Shown here piece by piece: positions 44,527-53,886 of a stretch of DNA of 64,000 nt (the stretch's first letter is position 1; every line of letters begins with the position of its first letter). A program made the position numbers and the translations under genes. Origin of the DNA: Paenibacillus prosopidis (GTDB taxonomy: Bacteria; Bacillota; Bacilli; Paenibacillales; Paenibacillaceae); the NCBI RefSeq assembly GCF_003337375.1, contig NZ_QPJD01000017.1, forward strand, positions 95,434 through 159,433, read 5' to 3'. Below the pieces are notes generated by a model. That model was not told the origin of the DNA, made no database searches, and saw nothing but the letters and a program-made list of their open reading frames with translations.

Positions 44527-44970
44527 ATGCTCTCTGATGAGGAAAATCAAATGATCCGGGTATTAACGGAAGCGATTTTTCCCGGTGCAGTCGAGGCAAA
44601 AGTGTATGAATTTATATATCGAGATATGATAAGCAACCGATTTTTGGAGGAGATGTATCGTAACGGGCTGAAACGACTGAATGAAGAAGCATGGCGACTA
44701 CACTGCTTGAAATTGCTGTATCTAGACCAAGGTCAGCTGACAGATCTTATGGCCATGAACGAAAATAGCGAGTTTTTTAAATATGTAAGGGATCATACAT
44801 TGGAAGGAATGTTTAGCGATCCAATTTATGGCGGCAATTACTTGGCGCTCGGATGGCGGCTATTGGGGTATGCGGGCCCAACCTATCATCCGCCGGAAAC
44901 GCTCAATGACGTCAAGCTTCCATCGCTATACTATTCGCTTGAAGGGATCGCCTATGAAGATAAAGAGTGA
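44527..44970 (+). CDS. Gluconate 2-dehydrogenase subunit 3 family protein
   Basis: A 147-aa helical protein: LSDEENQMIRVLTEAIFPGA at the N-terminus and DPIYGGNYLALGWRLLGYAGP near the C-terminus are the characteristic blocks of the family. It lacks the Tat signal carried by periplasmic members. GGAGGTG precedes ATG 44527. Its end overlaps the GMC flavoprotein start by 17 bases, so the two are translated together and likely form a complex. Confidence 0.85.
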   Translation: MLSDEENQMIRVLTEAIFPGAVEAKVYEFIYRDMISNRFLEEMYRNGLKRLNEEAWRLHCLKLLYLDQGQLTDLMAMNENSEFFKYVRDHTLEGMFSDPIYGGNYLALGWRLLGYAGPTYHPPETLNDVKLPSLYYSLEGIAYEDKE

Positions 44971-46636
44971 TTATGACGTCATCATTGTCGGAGCAGGCGC
45001 GGCCGGGGGAATACTGGGCAGAGAATTGAGCGATGCGGGACTATCCGTATGCGTGCTGGAACGAGGACCTATGGTCGAAACAAAAGACGTAACGATGGAT
45101 GAACTGCGTTTTCCGATTCGCCAGAATCTTCTATGGGCTACGCCAAGAGTAGGGGGGATGTCATGGCGACCCCATTCGCGCGCAGCAACGCAGCATGTGT
45201 TTCCTAGAATTCCTGCACTGCTTGACGGGTGGGGGCCCGGCGGAAGCATGAATCACTGGGGGGGTGCATGCTTTCGTTTCGAACCGGCCACATTTAAGGC
45301 ACTGGATGTATGGGGACAGATTCCGGATGGCGCCATTGCCAATTGGCCGCTTTCATACGGGGATTTGGAGCCTTATTATACCAAGTTCGAGTATAGATTT
45401 GGCGTCTCTGGAGACGCCTCACAGATGCCGAACGAACCACCGATGTCGAGACCGTTTCCATTGCCGCCACTGGAGCAGGGATTTGCGTCGAAGCATTTTG
45501 CCGAAGCGTCAAGAATGCTCGGCTATCGGCCGTTTCCGATGCCGGCGGCCATTCTTACACGCGATTACCAGGGAAGAAAACGCACGGGGTTTTGCGGCTT
45601 TTGCATGGGTTATGAATGTACGGTGGATGCAAAATCAAACACCAGAGTGACGGAAATCAAGGAAGCGATGAAAAATCCGAATTTCACGCTTCTTACGGAC
45701 CGGTACGTCTTCAAGATTACAATGAGCTCATCGAACCGCGTTGATGGGGTCGTCTGCATGGATTCGAGTGGAACGGTCCATGAACTCACCGCAAATATTA
45801 TCATCGTTGCCGCCAATACACTTTATAATGTGTGGCTGCTGCTCCTCTCGCGAAATCCGTATGCACCGGGAGGAATCGGCAATCAGTACGGACAGGTCGG
45901 GATGTACTTTCACCAACATCCGAGTATCGGAGTTTTCGGTTTTTTTGATCAACGAATGGATGTCCATATAGGTCCTTCTCATACCGTTATGGCGATTACG
46001 GATTTTATGGAAAATCGGTTCGATCATAAGGAGTTAGAATTTATCATGGGTGGTTTTTTCTTTGGGGCTCATCCGGCCGGAGCGGCCGGTCAGCCGATTG
46101 AATTTGTAAAATCAATTCCACTGCCGAAAGGCATACCGGCCTGGGGACCTTTATTTAAAGCTTTCGTTGCGCAAACCTTCAGCCGGTACTATATGATAAA
46201 CTCTCTGCTGACAGATCCGCCGCTCAAAACTAACTTTATTGATCTAGACCCCCATGCGAAAAACGGATTAGGTTTTCCGCTGCCTAGACTTACGTTCAGT
46301 TGGAGCCCGATGGTTGCCAAAATGCACCGTTTCTTTTATCCGAAAATGACCGAAGTTTTACAAGCAGGCAACGCTTTGAAAATTTGGGGAGGAAGCGATG
46401 TGCAGTTACCTTGGCAGTTATCTCATCCCAGTGGCGGTACGAGAATGGGGGAGAATCCGGAAGAATCGGTAACCGACAGATATGGCAAGGTTCACGGTAT
46501 TCACAATTTGTTCGTCGCGGGCAATTCGTTATTTCCGACGATGTCTGCCTTCAATCCTACCGAGACGATCGGGGCGCTGGCATATTGGCAGGCGGAATAT
46601 ATCAAGAAAAGGGTTTTCCACGGAGATTTGATTTGA
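44954..46636 (+). CDS. GMC-family flavin oxidoreductase (partner of subunit 3)
   Basis: A 560-aa FAD enzyme. ATG 44954 gives DYDVIIVGAGAAGGILGREL (FAD fold); an upstream frame exists but would lie inside the preceding gene. GPGGSMNHWGGACFR and the C-terminal HPSGGTRMGENP, then FVAGNSLFPTMSAFNPTET, hold the catalytic His/Asn region. This is the gluconate/sorbitol dehydrogenase type. No cytochrome subunit or Tat signal is seen, so the electron acceptor is unknown. The substrate is probably a sugar acid or polyol; this is inference. Confidence 0.88.
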   Translation: MKIKSDYDVIIVGAGAAGGILGRELSDAGLSVCVLERGPMVETKDVTMDELRFPIRQNLLWATPRVGGMSWRPHSRAATQHVFPRIPALLDGWGPGGSMNHWGGACFRFEPATFKALDVWGQIPDGAIANWPLSYGDLEPYYTKFEYRFGVSGDASQMPNEPPMSRPFPLPPLEQGFASKHFAEASRMLGYRPFPMPAAILTRDYQGRKRTGFCGFCMGYECTVDAKSNTRVTEIKEAMKNPNFTLLTDRYVFKITMSSSNRVDGVVCMDSSGTVHELTANIIIVAANTLYNVWLLLLSRNPYAPGGIGNQYGQVGMYFHQHPSIGVFGFFDQRMDVHIGPSHTVMAITDFMENRFDHKELEFIMGGFFFGAHPAGAAGQPIEFVKSIPLPKGIPAWGPLFKAFVAQTFSRYYMINSLLTDPPLKTNFIDLDPHAKNGLGFPLPRLTFSWSPMVAKMHRFFYPKMTEVLQAGNALKIWGGSDVQLPWQLSHPSGGTRMGENPEESVTDRYGKVHGIHNLFVAGNSLFPTMSAFNPTETIGALAYWQAEYIKKRVFHGDLI

Positions 46637-46762
46637 CATAAGTGAGAACAAGGCTGCTTATGTTAGTTCGCTCAGAAGAAAAGAGAAAAATAAATCGAAT
46701 CGTACACCCCTCCACAAGACGACAAAAGAAATCCGGCAGGTAAAAGATGACCCCTGACGTAA

Positions 46763-46963
46763 GAACAACTCAAGAAAGTTACATCGAGAATGACTTATGA
46801 AGAAGTAGTAGGGATTTTAGGTCATGGCAGAGATATAGGCTCTGGATTGTTTATTATTGAGTATGAATATGGAGGTCAGCAATTCACACTAAATTTCACA
46901 AGTTATGATGGATTAATAACTGAAGAGGTCTACAAAGAAATTCAAAAATTAATAGCAGTGTAA
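46763..46963 (+). pseudogene. Truncated small protein with MTYEEVVGILG motif
   Basis: An open frame from 46763 reads KKVTSRMTYEEVVGILGHG and an EYEYGGQQFTLNF strand, ending at TAA 46961. This is the core of BLIP/DUF3862-like lipoproteins, whose signal peptide and first strand are missing here. ATG 46790 is internal and lacks a ribosome binding site. Confidence 0.4.
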
Positions 46964-46995
46964 TTCAAGGAACAGCCTTTTTACTCATGCTTGTT

Positions 46996-47021
46996 AAACG
47001 CCCTAGGTAGGGCGTTTTTTT
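46996..47021. terminator. Terminator
   Basis: AAACGCCCTA pairs with TAGGGCGTTT over a two-base turn; T run to the right. Confidence 0.85.
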
Positions 47022-47112
47022 ATTTTCTTCCCGTAAAGGGCGTGCTGGTAAACTGGAATCAACATTAGAAACCCAAAATACATTATATGAACAGTAGTAA
47101 GGAGTGAACGAA

Positions 47113-48753
47113 TTGAAAATATGGATAGCTGACCAGAGGGAGACACTTAGAACCATCGCTCATCTAAATCGTGTGCGAATCGAAGACCTCATTTCACTCA
47201 ATCGTCATATCATGAACCCCGATGTGAACATTGCAGGGAAACCTGTATACTTTCCTTCCGAATTCGGGAGACAAGAGCGAATAACCGATACTCCCCCCCT
47301 TTGCGCGCTACAAACGCCCGGTCCAATGAAGCAATGGATTCCCCTGACGCCATTAGAACAAATGGAAAGCAATGAATACGATGTTCTCATCATCGGTACC
47401 GGCGCCGGAGGAGGAGCCGTCCTTTGGCGGTTATGCGAACACTGGATGAATAGCGATAAACGAATTGCCATCATTGACCGGGGTGATCTGGTAATCCCGA
47501 CGCATGTCCGCAACCTGCCGACGTTGAATCCTTCCCGATTATGGGACTATTTTCTGAATATCTCAAAGGAATTGCCCGGGTCCTATCCGGATTACTTGGG
47601 GGCAAGACAAGTTTTCGCCTTGGGCGGAAGAACATTGTTTTGGGATGCCGTCGCCACTCGATTCCAAACATCTTTGTTAATGGAATGGCCGGTACCCTTC
47701 CGAGAGCTGGAATCGTATTACGAGATCGCCGAGCGGGTCTTGAAGGTTTCGGACAAATTTTTCGAAGGCGCGCAATTTACGGAGATTCTACTAAATCGTA
47801 TTGAGGAGGGCGGTTTTCCTGAGGCCGTCAGGCTTCCTATGGCTGCCAATCTGAAGCCGTCCTCTTATGGAGAGGTTAATTCCGACGTTATAACAAGCTC
47901 TCTCTCTTTCCTTGCGAAAGCATTGAATTCCAGGCCGTTTGACTTGGCTGTCCAGTCCCGTGCCGTCCAAATACTCGTCGATGACGGGAAGGTAACCGGC
48001 GTAAAGGTGATGTCTCCGGATAAACGTTCCTTTACGCTTAAAGCAAAGAAGGTCGTGTTGTCGGCAAGCACATTTGAAACTCCACGCCTGCTGCTTCATT
48101 CGAACATTCAAAACGGGGCGATCGGGCATTATTTGATGAATCAATCGTTCCTGTTGGCCAGAGGAATGGTGGACCGAAAGGAGTTCTCCGAACATCTTGG
48201 AACGCTCGGAATTTATATCCCTCAAACGACGGAAAGGACCTATCAGGTTCGTTTGTACGGTCCGGATAGTTTCTGGTATTCCGTTCATCAACAAAGGCGA
48301 TTAACGGAGGAATTGGCAGTTGAAATTCTGGCTTTCGGGGCGCTGGAACGGCGCTATGAGAACCGGATTACGATGAAGCAGGACAAAAAAGACGAATATG
48401 GGGTTCCCGAAGTACAAGTCCATTTTTCTTTTACGGAAAAGGATCGCGATGTCATGCAGCAGATGATGAATGGAATACGCCATCTTGCCGTCGCAGCGGG
48501 GATCCGTCCTATAAATGGACAGAATTTCTTTTGCCAGGTTCCCCGTGGGGACTTGCAGCATTGTTCCGGGACATGCCGGATGGGCGATGACCCTTCCACA
48601 TCCGTCACGAACGGGTATGGCCAGGTTCATGGGCTTTCCAACCTTTATATCGCAGATAACAGTGTCATCCCTTCCCTCGGGGCCGGAAATCCCACATTGA
48701 CGACCGTTGCGCTTGCCATTCGAACAGCGGATCACATCTTTCGGATGCATTAG
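47113..48753 (+). CDS. GMC oxidoreductase with N-terminal SafA-like LysM domain
   Basis: A 546-aa fusion. TTG 47113 lies eight bases after AAGGAG. Residues 1-50 (KIWIADQRETLRTIA, VRIEDLISLNRHI, NPDVNIAGKPVYFPS) follow the LysM pattern of spore-coat SafA/ExsA (KIHIVQKGDTLWKIA...LNPQL.NPD.I.PG..I..P). A linker of about 35 aa leads to the FAD fold YDVLIIGTGAGGGAVLWRL and a GMC body ending HCSGTCRMGDDP, YIADNSVIPSLGAGNPTLT. No signal peptide. The LysM may target it to the forespore coat or cortex (inference). It is not in an operon with the first GMC gene. Confidence 0.85.
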   Translation: MKIWIADQRETLRTIAHLNRVRIEDLISLNRHIMNPDVNIAGKPVYFPSEFGRQERITDTPPLCALQTPGPMKQWIPLTPLEQMESNEYDVLIIGTGAGGGAVLWRLCEHWMNSDKRIAIIDRGDLVIPTHVRNLPTLNPSRLWDYFLNISKELPGSYPDYLGARQVFALGGRTLFWDAVATRFQTSLLMEWPVPFRELESYYEIAERVLKVSDKFFEGAQFTEILLNRIEEGGFPEAVRLPMAANLKPSSYGEVNSDVITSSLSFLAKALNSRPFDLAVQSRAVQILVDDGKVTGVKVMSPDKRSFTLKAKKVVLSASTFETPRLLLHSNIQNGAIGHYLMNQSFLLARGMVDRKEFSEHLGTLGIYIPQTTERTYQVRLYGPDSFWYSVHQQRRLTEELAVEILAFGALERRYENRITMKQDKKDEYGVPEVQVHFSFTEKDRDVMQQMMNGIRHLAVAAGIRPINGQNFFCQVPRGDLQHCSGTCRMGDDPSTSVTNGYGQVHGLSNLYIADNSVIPSLGAGNPTLTTVALAIRTADHIFRMH

Positions 48754-48949
48754 AATTAGAAATCATCTATTTCTTCAAACCGAGACGACTTTCTCGAATT
48801 CGGTACTCTACCAATTTCCACCCGAGCAATGACTCGAACTTGCACAGCGCGAAGAAGTTTTCGCAGAAAACTAGCAATGTAAGCATCAGCTTGGAGGCCA
48901 TCTCCATTTCCTACCTCACGTATAAAAAGGTTTTTTTTATTCACAAAGG

Positions 48950-48981
48950 ACAGCTGGAGTGATTTTCTCCAGCTGTTTTTG
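48950..48981 (+). terminator. Terminator
   Basis: CAGCTGGAG pairs with CTCCAGCTG and is followed by TTTTTG. It probably ends the LysM-GMC transcript. The stretch 48982-49260 holds no gene, only an imperfect dispersed-element boundary near 49170-49209. Confidence 0.8.
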
Positions 48982-49271
48982 TTAGGCGCGTGCATCTGTC
49001 TGAGATGGGGCGAGCAACATGCCAGGCCGTAACATCAAGTGAATCCTGACGCGTCGTCAAAAAGGCCTCGCAAGAGGGACAAGAGGAAGCCGAACCTCGG
49101 CTTAATGGGTCTGCTAAGAACTTGGAGCGGTAGTAAAAATAGAGATGTAGACTGAGAAATAAAGAATTAGACTAACGAAGCGTCATTAAGCTAAAGGGCA
49201 GTTAGTGCAACTTTGTATAGATAAATACGTATTGAATTAATCAGTTAAATGAGATTAGGACGTGCTCTAAT

Positions 49272-49463
49272 ATGCTCATCATATTTCTAATTGGTTTTAT
49301 CATGGTCACAGTGATGTTCTTTATGATCATTTATAAATTGATTGAAAGAATAATGAAACTCCGCAAACTATATAATGGGATCCTTTCAGGTGCGATTGTA
49401 TTTGTTATTATGTATCTTTGGATGATGAGCACGTTGAAGAACTTACTAACTCCTATGCCATGA
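49272..49463 (+). CDS. Small membrane protein (63 aa)
   Basis: ATG 49272 opens a 63-aa protein with two hydrophobic helices (LIIFLIGFIMVTVMFFMIIY and GAIVFVIMYLWMM) separated by a basic loop (ERIMKLRKLY). The upstream TTAGGA is a weak ribosome binding site. Unrecognised; bounded by repeat elements on both sides. Confidence 0.5.
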   Translation: MLIIFLIGFIMVTVMFFMIIYKLIERIMKLRKLYNGILSGAIVFVIMYLWMMSTLKNLLTPMP

Positions 49464-49543
49464 GACTCCAAATGATTGAACTACTATGAAAGAACGGATT
49501 AACTTTCATTCTTTTTGGTGCCGCGCTTTGTGCGTCATGGATG

Positions 49544-49635
49544 GCAAACGGTAAAATAGTTGAATGATTACACATTGATGAGCAGGTGCTACGGTAGTCT
49601 GTTCATTTCATTATGCTAACAGGCAGGGTAATTCG
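49544..49635 (+). repeat. Dispersed hairpin element
   Basis: GCAAACGGTAAAATAGTTG (left), GAGCAG...CTGTTC hairpin with a TGCTACGGTAG centre, and TATGCTAACAGGCAGGGTA (right). The 66 bases before the left box repeat at 62372-62435. Confidence 0.75.
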
Positions 49636-49697
49636 AACTTACAATCATCAACTTATGGTAATATATATCAGAATAATAAGAATAAGAGGTGGTTGTT

Positions 49698-49895
49698 ATG
49701 AAGTTTGAATATACTGTCTTGAGAAAGCAGGATGATATATATGGTGTTAAATACTTTTTGGATGAGAGGGATCACCTTCCAAAGTACAACGATATCTCCC
49801 TCATAAGAGTTTTAAATATTCTTGGAGAACAAGGATGGGAACTGGTAGTCAAAGAAAGCCAAAGTGCATATATTCTTAAACGTCAGTTGAAATAG
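49698..49895 (+). CDS. DUF4177-like small protein
   Basis: A 65-aa protein from ATG 49698 after AAGAGGTGG. It begins KFEYTVLRKQ and ends LNILGEQGWELVVKESQSAYILKRQ, the typical beta-LN.LG..GWELV-beta pattern of DUF4177. Function unknown; a stand-alone gene between repeats. Confidence 0.75.
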   Translation: MKFEYTVLRKQDDIYGVKYFLDERDHLPKYNDISLIRVLNILGEQGWELVVKESQSAYILKRQLK

Positions 49896-49981
49896 TTCCT
49901 TGAAGTTTAAGCTTTTGGGTAGGATAGTCCAGTCTAGTTGAAGAATTTTGGTTTGAGAAGATTTTGGGGGAGATGGGTTAA

Positions 49982-50445
49982 GTGAATGAAAATATTATTC
50001 TAAAAGTTAACCCACTAGACACCTATAAATTAAAATTGTTGGTTGAAGAAAGCGCTGTTGAAGGATTTCGTCACATTAAACGATTAGTAAACGATTTTGA
50101 AACAGGGGCTAATAAATTCGATACGATAAAGATGGGGAAGCACTCTTTATCGCTTATCAGAGCAGCGATGTTGTCGGAGTCTGTGGTTTGAATCAAGACC
50201 CCTATGTGAATAGCAAAGAAGTCGGTCGTGTTCGGCGGCTTTATGTTTCCCAAAGGGTACGTCGATTTGGGATAGGGCGAATGTTAATGGATTCGGTTAT
50301 TGCAGAAGCTAGTAAAAACTATAAAATGCTTGTACTCAAGACTGATAACCCTGTTGCAGATACATTTTATCGCTCTATTGGTTTTTCGGTCAATTTTAAT
50401 TCAGAAAATGAAAGCCATTTTCTTCTGTTGCCGAATGCTCATTGA
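49982..50445 (+). pseudogene. GNAT N-acetyltransferase, frameshifted
   Basis: GTG 49982 starts an N-terminal frame (NENIILKVNPLDTYKLKLL...) that loses register near 50120-50140. The continuation is in another frame (GEALFIAYQSSDVVGVCGL) and runs to 50445, with GRVRRLYVSQRVRRFGIGRML (motif A of GNAT) and VADTFYRSIGFS (motif B). One inserted or deleted base accounts for the break; a merged protein of about 153 aa would be a normal GNAT. It may be decay or a base error. Confidence 0.75.
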
Positions 50446-50562
50446 AGTAACTGACAGTTTTCTTCAGTGAACAAGATTATGGTGTTCCACCAAGATTTAT
50501 ATTAAAAAGATAAAGGATGTCATTGAGATATACGGGACACGAGAGCGTAACAATTCCACCAC

Positions 50563-50620
50563 GAGGCTGCCGCGGGATGACCGGCAGCCTCCATTACATT
50601 AACGGGCAGTATAGTTTAGT
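50563..50620 (+). repeat. Dispersed element, hairpin plus right box
   Basis: GAGGCTGCCG (50563-50572) pairs with CGGCAGCCTC (50582-50591), then ATTAACGGGCAGTATAGTTT. A second right-box-like copy, CTAACTGGCAGATTAACG, lies at 50715-50732. Confidence 0.85.
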
Positions 50621-50750
50621 TATAAACGTACTTTCTGAAATTTATAAATTTAGGTCTTGATAATTCTTGTTTTGCCTGCGAGTGATAAAGTTTTAGACTA
50701 TCGATGGCATTAACTCTAACTGGCAGATTAACGAAAGAGGAGGAAGATAC

Positions 50751-51119
50751 ATGTTTGGGTTTAAAAAAGAGAAAAAATATAAAATACCTGCTAATAGAAT
50801 ACAAAAGCTGATTGCTTCTAATGAGGGTTGTATTGCAACTGATAGGATAACTGTAGATGGTTGTAAAGTTGGTTTTATGTACAGAGAAGAGCCGTATCAA
50901 AACGATAATCCCGATAGCGGATGGTGCTTTATGGCTGGTGATGAGGACGATGACTACATGAATAATCCTGATAATCATGCCATTTACCAAGTTAATACTA
51001 TTTGCAATTATGATTCGGACATTATTCCATTGCTTGATGCACCGCCAGGAACTGCTTTTATTAGAGATGAAACAGGCAAGTTGGTACTAGATAAGGAATG
51101 GGAAAATCCCGAAGATTAA
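50751..51119 (+). CDS. DUF2185 (Imm33-like) protein
   Basis: A 122-aa acidic soluble protein after GAGGAGG. IASNEGCIATDRITVDGCKV, GFMYREEP, DSGWCFMAGDEDDDYM and YQVNTICNYDSDIIPLLDAPP are the diagnostic blocks of DUF2185/Imm33, found in polymorphic-toxin immunity loci and as orphan proteins. No toxin gene is adjacent, so it could be an orphan immunity gene or have another role. A terminator (GCGATGGA/TCCATCGC, 51140-51165) follows. Confidence 0.85.
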   Translation: MFGFKKEKKYKIPANRIQKLIASNEGCIATDRITVDGCKVGFMYREEPYQNDNPDSGWCFMAGDEDDDYMNNPDNHAIYQVNTICNYDSDIIPLLDAPPGTAFIRDETGKLVLDKEWENPED

Positions 51120-51139
51120 TGTTGAGCTAACCGATAACG

Positions 51140-51170
51140 CGGCGATGGAACCGATCCATCGCTTGTTTAA
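51140..51170 (+). terminator. Terminator after DUF2185 gene
   Basis: GCGATGGA pairs with TCCATCGC over a five-base loop, followed by TTGTTTAATTTT. Confidence 0.75.
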
Positions 51171-51359
51171 TTTTCTTCTTTTCCATCATACTTAGCTTCC
51201 CTTATTTTGCAAAATATAAATCTAAAAGTTAAATAGTATCAAACGGTCGAGAGCAGTCAAAATATGCAAGATTCTATGAGGTATGGTAATGTAAAGAACA
51301 ATATGTAAACGTAGCTAAGCTGTGGCATGATATTAATTAAATATAGGTGGTTGAGTAAC

Positions 51360-51779
51360 TTGAAGGCATTTTTAATTTATTGTTTAGTACTAATCATTGT
51401 TTTTTCAAATGGATGTTCGCGGACTGAGGAGGTCAGTAAAAACCTCCTTACGATTAACAATATTCAAGATGCACTTAAAAAACAAAAAATTAATTTTCAA
51501 GATTCAGAAATTATGAAAGATTATTTACTGAATTCAAGCGAATTCTCAAAGGGGATACGGTTGGGGAATGGCGAGGAAATCTATTTTTATGTTTTTGAGA
51601 ACGAAGGAGACAGGATTCAAGGTCTAAAAGAAGTTAAAGAGCAAACAGCGATGGTTAATACAGTGTTCTCACCCAGCTTTTATGAAGCTAAAAATGTATT
51701 ACTAATTTATATGCATCTTCATGGTATTGAAGGTCCTGAAGGCAAACTTAATGAAGCGATACAGGCATTAAGAAAATAG
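51360..51779 (+). CDS. Small putative lipoprotein
   Basis: TTG 51360, nine bases after AGGTGG, yields a lipoprotein signal (KAFLIYCLVLIIVFSNGC; Cys about residue 19). The 120-aa mature part alternates strands and helices (IRLGNGEEIYFYVFENE) and may bind a ligand or partner at the membrane. No family recognised. Confidence 0.7.
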   Translation: MKAFLIYCLVLIIVFSNGCSRTEEVSKNLLTINNIQDALKKQKINFQDSEIMKDYLLNSSEFSKGIRLGNGEEIYFYVFENEGDRIQGLKEVKEQTAMVNTVFSPSFYEAKNVLLIYMHLHGIEGPEGKLNEAIQALRK

Positions 51780-51820
51780 ATGGAATAAGAGAGTACTCCT
51801 GAATTACAAAGTACCCTGTT

Positions 51821-51915
51821 GAGCTTACGGGAAACAATAGCAATAACAAGACAAGGAGCAGCTGCCGCGGCATCTGCTCTTGTCTTTATTATGCTAAAGG
51901 GCAGGACAGCGTAAT
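51821..51915 (+). repeat. Complete dispersed element
   Basis: GAGCTTACGGGAAACAATAG (left), GACAAGGAGCAG paired with CTGCTCTTGTC around TGCCGCGGCA, then ATGCTAAAGGGCAGGACAGC (right). Between here and 52350 nothing else is supported except a right-box copy at 52256-52270 (CTAACTGGCAGATTA). Confidence 0.85.
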
Positions 51916-52350
51916 AACAAAGGAGAAATTGATTGACAGCATCATAAAAGCGAGGACCCCGCGAATTATATCGCAGAGTCCTCTTATAGTGGGAAGCGGT
52001 TTATTTCAAAAATGCACTTCTAATGCTAAGTCTTACTCAAAAAGTATCGAAGCAGAAATCTCGGTCTTTTTATCCTTCTTCGTCTTTTTTTCATGGTGAA
52101 TCAACAACCTTTCGGAAACTAAAATTGAATTCCGGTTTTCGCTGTTTTTCAATACCACTTCCCACTTATCCTACGTTTACCCTATTCCTAATGTTTTGAA
52201 TCAATAAGGGTATTACTCTCCAAAATAAAGTTTTAGATTGACTATGCTTGATTAAGCTAACTGGCAGATTACTTATATATCCAAGTGCTTATTTGAGTAA
52301 AATAATCTAAGATATTTAAGAATCATATTATTAGAACGGAGCGGACCAAG

Positions 52351-52599
52351 TTGGATATTGCCTTTGCCGTATTATCCTTTTTATTTATGTTGTTTTTCTT
52401 AATTACAATTCGGGCGATTTTAAACAAAGATAAATGTGAGCTACTCATATTTGCAACATCTGTTTTTTTTGGAGCTATTCTGTTGGGCGAAGGTGCCTCG
52501 AAGCTTGTCGTTACGGCAGAGCACCGATTGAGAAGAACACGATTCAACTTCGCTTCACGAGTCCGGAAGGAAAACGACAGCAATTGGTCGAACTCGTAA
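52351..52599 (+). CDS. Short membrane protein with chimeric tail
   Basis: TTG 52351 follows GGAGCGGACC (weak site). Residues 1-52 form two hydrophobic helices (FAVLSFLFMLFFLITIRA and LIFATSVFFGAILLGEGA). From about 52500 the frame becomes Arg/Asn-rich, while another frame of the same DNA (52510-52651) reads protein-like (IEKNTIQLRFTSPEGKRQQ). I infer a membrane gene truncated by fusion to the end of an unrelated gene. Confidence 0.4.
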   Translation: MDIAFAVLSFLFMLFFLITIRAILNKDKCELLIFATSVFFGAILLGEGASKLVVTAEHRLRRTRFNFASRVRKENDSNWSNS

Positions 52600-52749
52600 G
52601 GACCGAGGGATATGAGGAGCAAGCCTTTGCATTGGACCCACGGGGATGCTAAAAGGTGACCTTTCTCTTCCTGCCGGGCTCAAATTCGATTATGCTGGTT
52701 CCGGTTTACAAAGTAGTCTGGAGCCGTGCTGTATGGGAGGTTGTAACGT

Positions 52750-53514
52750 GTGAAGCTATCGGTATGTATCGATTCCGTGTTTCGCGGGCTAGGATTGGAA
52801 GACAGTCTTCGTAAGGTGAAGGCAGAGGGCTTCCGGGCCTTCGAGTTCTGGGGCTGGGAGAAGAAGGACTTAGGTCTGATGACGAAGCTGGTAGAGGAAC
52901 TGGATTTATCGCTCAGTGCCTTCTGTGTGAAGCAAGCGAATCTGACAGAGCCCTCCGCCCGTTCGGCTTATCTGGATGGATTGAAAGAAACGCTGGAGGT
53001 GGCGAAGCGACTGCAGTGCCGAACGCTCATCTTGACAGTGGGCAATGAGCGAGCCGGTGTACCCCGGGAGGAGCAGCGCCGGAGCTTAGTAGAAGGACTC
53101 CGTGCGAGCCTTTCTCTGCTGGAGGGGACCGGTGTGACGCTGGCCGTAGAACCGCTGAATACCCTTATCGATCATCCCGGCTATTTTTTGTCCTACTCCC
53201 AGGAGGCTTGGGATATTCTGCAGGAAGTCCGTCATCCGCAAGTGCAAATGCTCTTCGATATTTACCATCAACAGATTACCGAAGGGCATGTGACGACAAA
53301 TCTGCTCCGTATGCTGGAGCGGGTCGGGCATATTCATTCTGCGGGCAATCCGGGCCGAGGTGAGCTCGGTGAGGGTGAGCTTCATTACCCGTACATTTTT
53401 AAGCGGTTGACAGAAGCCGGGTATCAAGGGTATGTAGGCCTGGAGTATTTTACGGCAGAAGATCCGGTGGAAAGTTTGCAGCGAATGGCTGCTGAGTATA
53501 GTGAATGGCTATAA
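52750..53514 (+). CDS. Hydroxypyruvate isomerase / sugar phosphate isomerase family protein
   Basis: A 254-aa TIM-barrel (AP endonuclease 2 fold) enzyme from GTG 52750, after GGGAGG. RAFEFWGWEKKDL, TLILTVGNERAG, VTLAVEPLNTLIDHPGYFLS (metal Glu), MLFDIYHQQITEG (Asp/His) and VGLEYFTAEDP (last metal Glu) match Hyi-type hydroxypyruvate isomerases. It is G+C-richer than flanking genes. The upstream DNA holds the tail of a broken gene, so it may be the survivor of a larger catabolic cluster. Confidence 0.88.
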   Translation: MKLSVCIDSVFRGLGLEDSLRKVKAEGFRAFEFWGWEKKDLGLMTKLVEELDLSLSAFCVKQANLTEPSARSAYLDGLKETLEVAKRLQCRTLILTVGNERAGVPREEQRRSLVEGLRASLSLLEGTGVTLAVEPLNTLIDHPGYFLSYSQEAWDILQEVRHPQVQMLFDIYHQQITEGHVTTNLLRMLERVGHIHSAGNPGRGELGEGELHYPYIFKRLTEAGYQGYVGLEYFTAEDPVESLQRMAAEYSEWL

Positions 53515-53517
53515 GCC

Positions 53518-53548
53518 TGTGGGCCTGCCGTGGCGGCGGGCTTTTTTA
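53518..53548 (+). terminator. Terminator
   Basis: GGCCTGCCG and CGGCGGGC form a stem over TGG, followed by TTTTTTAT. Confidence 0.75.
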
Positions 53549-53688
53549 TGTCGCGAAAAGGAAAATCTGCGGAAGAATAATGTATTAGACTAACGATGCA
53601 TCCGCAAACGGACAGCATAGTTTTTGAATATCCTTTATTGTTTATCAATAACTCTCTAGCTTTGTGAAGGTTCACATTTCGATACACT

Positions 53689-53773
53689 TTGTTACGCTAA
53701 CGGTTACGATAGTGGGGGAACTGCTTCGTGGTAGCTCTTCTTTTGGTTTATTGAAGGGCAGGATAGTGAAATA
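53689..53773 (+). repeat. Complete dispersed element
   Basis: CGCTAACGGTTACGATAGTG (left), an ACTGCTTCGTGGTAGCT hairpin, T-rich run, then TTGAAGGGCAGGATAGTG (right). Another diverged right box (AAACGGACAGCATAGTTTTT) is at 53606-53625. Confidence 0.8.
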
Positions 53774-53886
53774 ACAGGAATCAAATGAAGGAGTATGGCG
53801 GAGCTGCGCAAGGGTTCAGCCTAAACGGGACGGCGCAGGTTGTAGTTAAATTACGATTGTGATAAACTGAACATAATTTTGATGAC

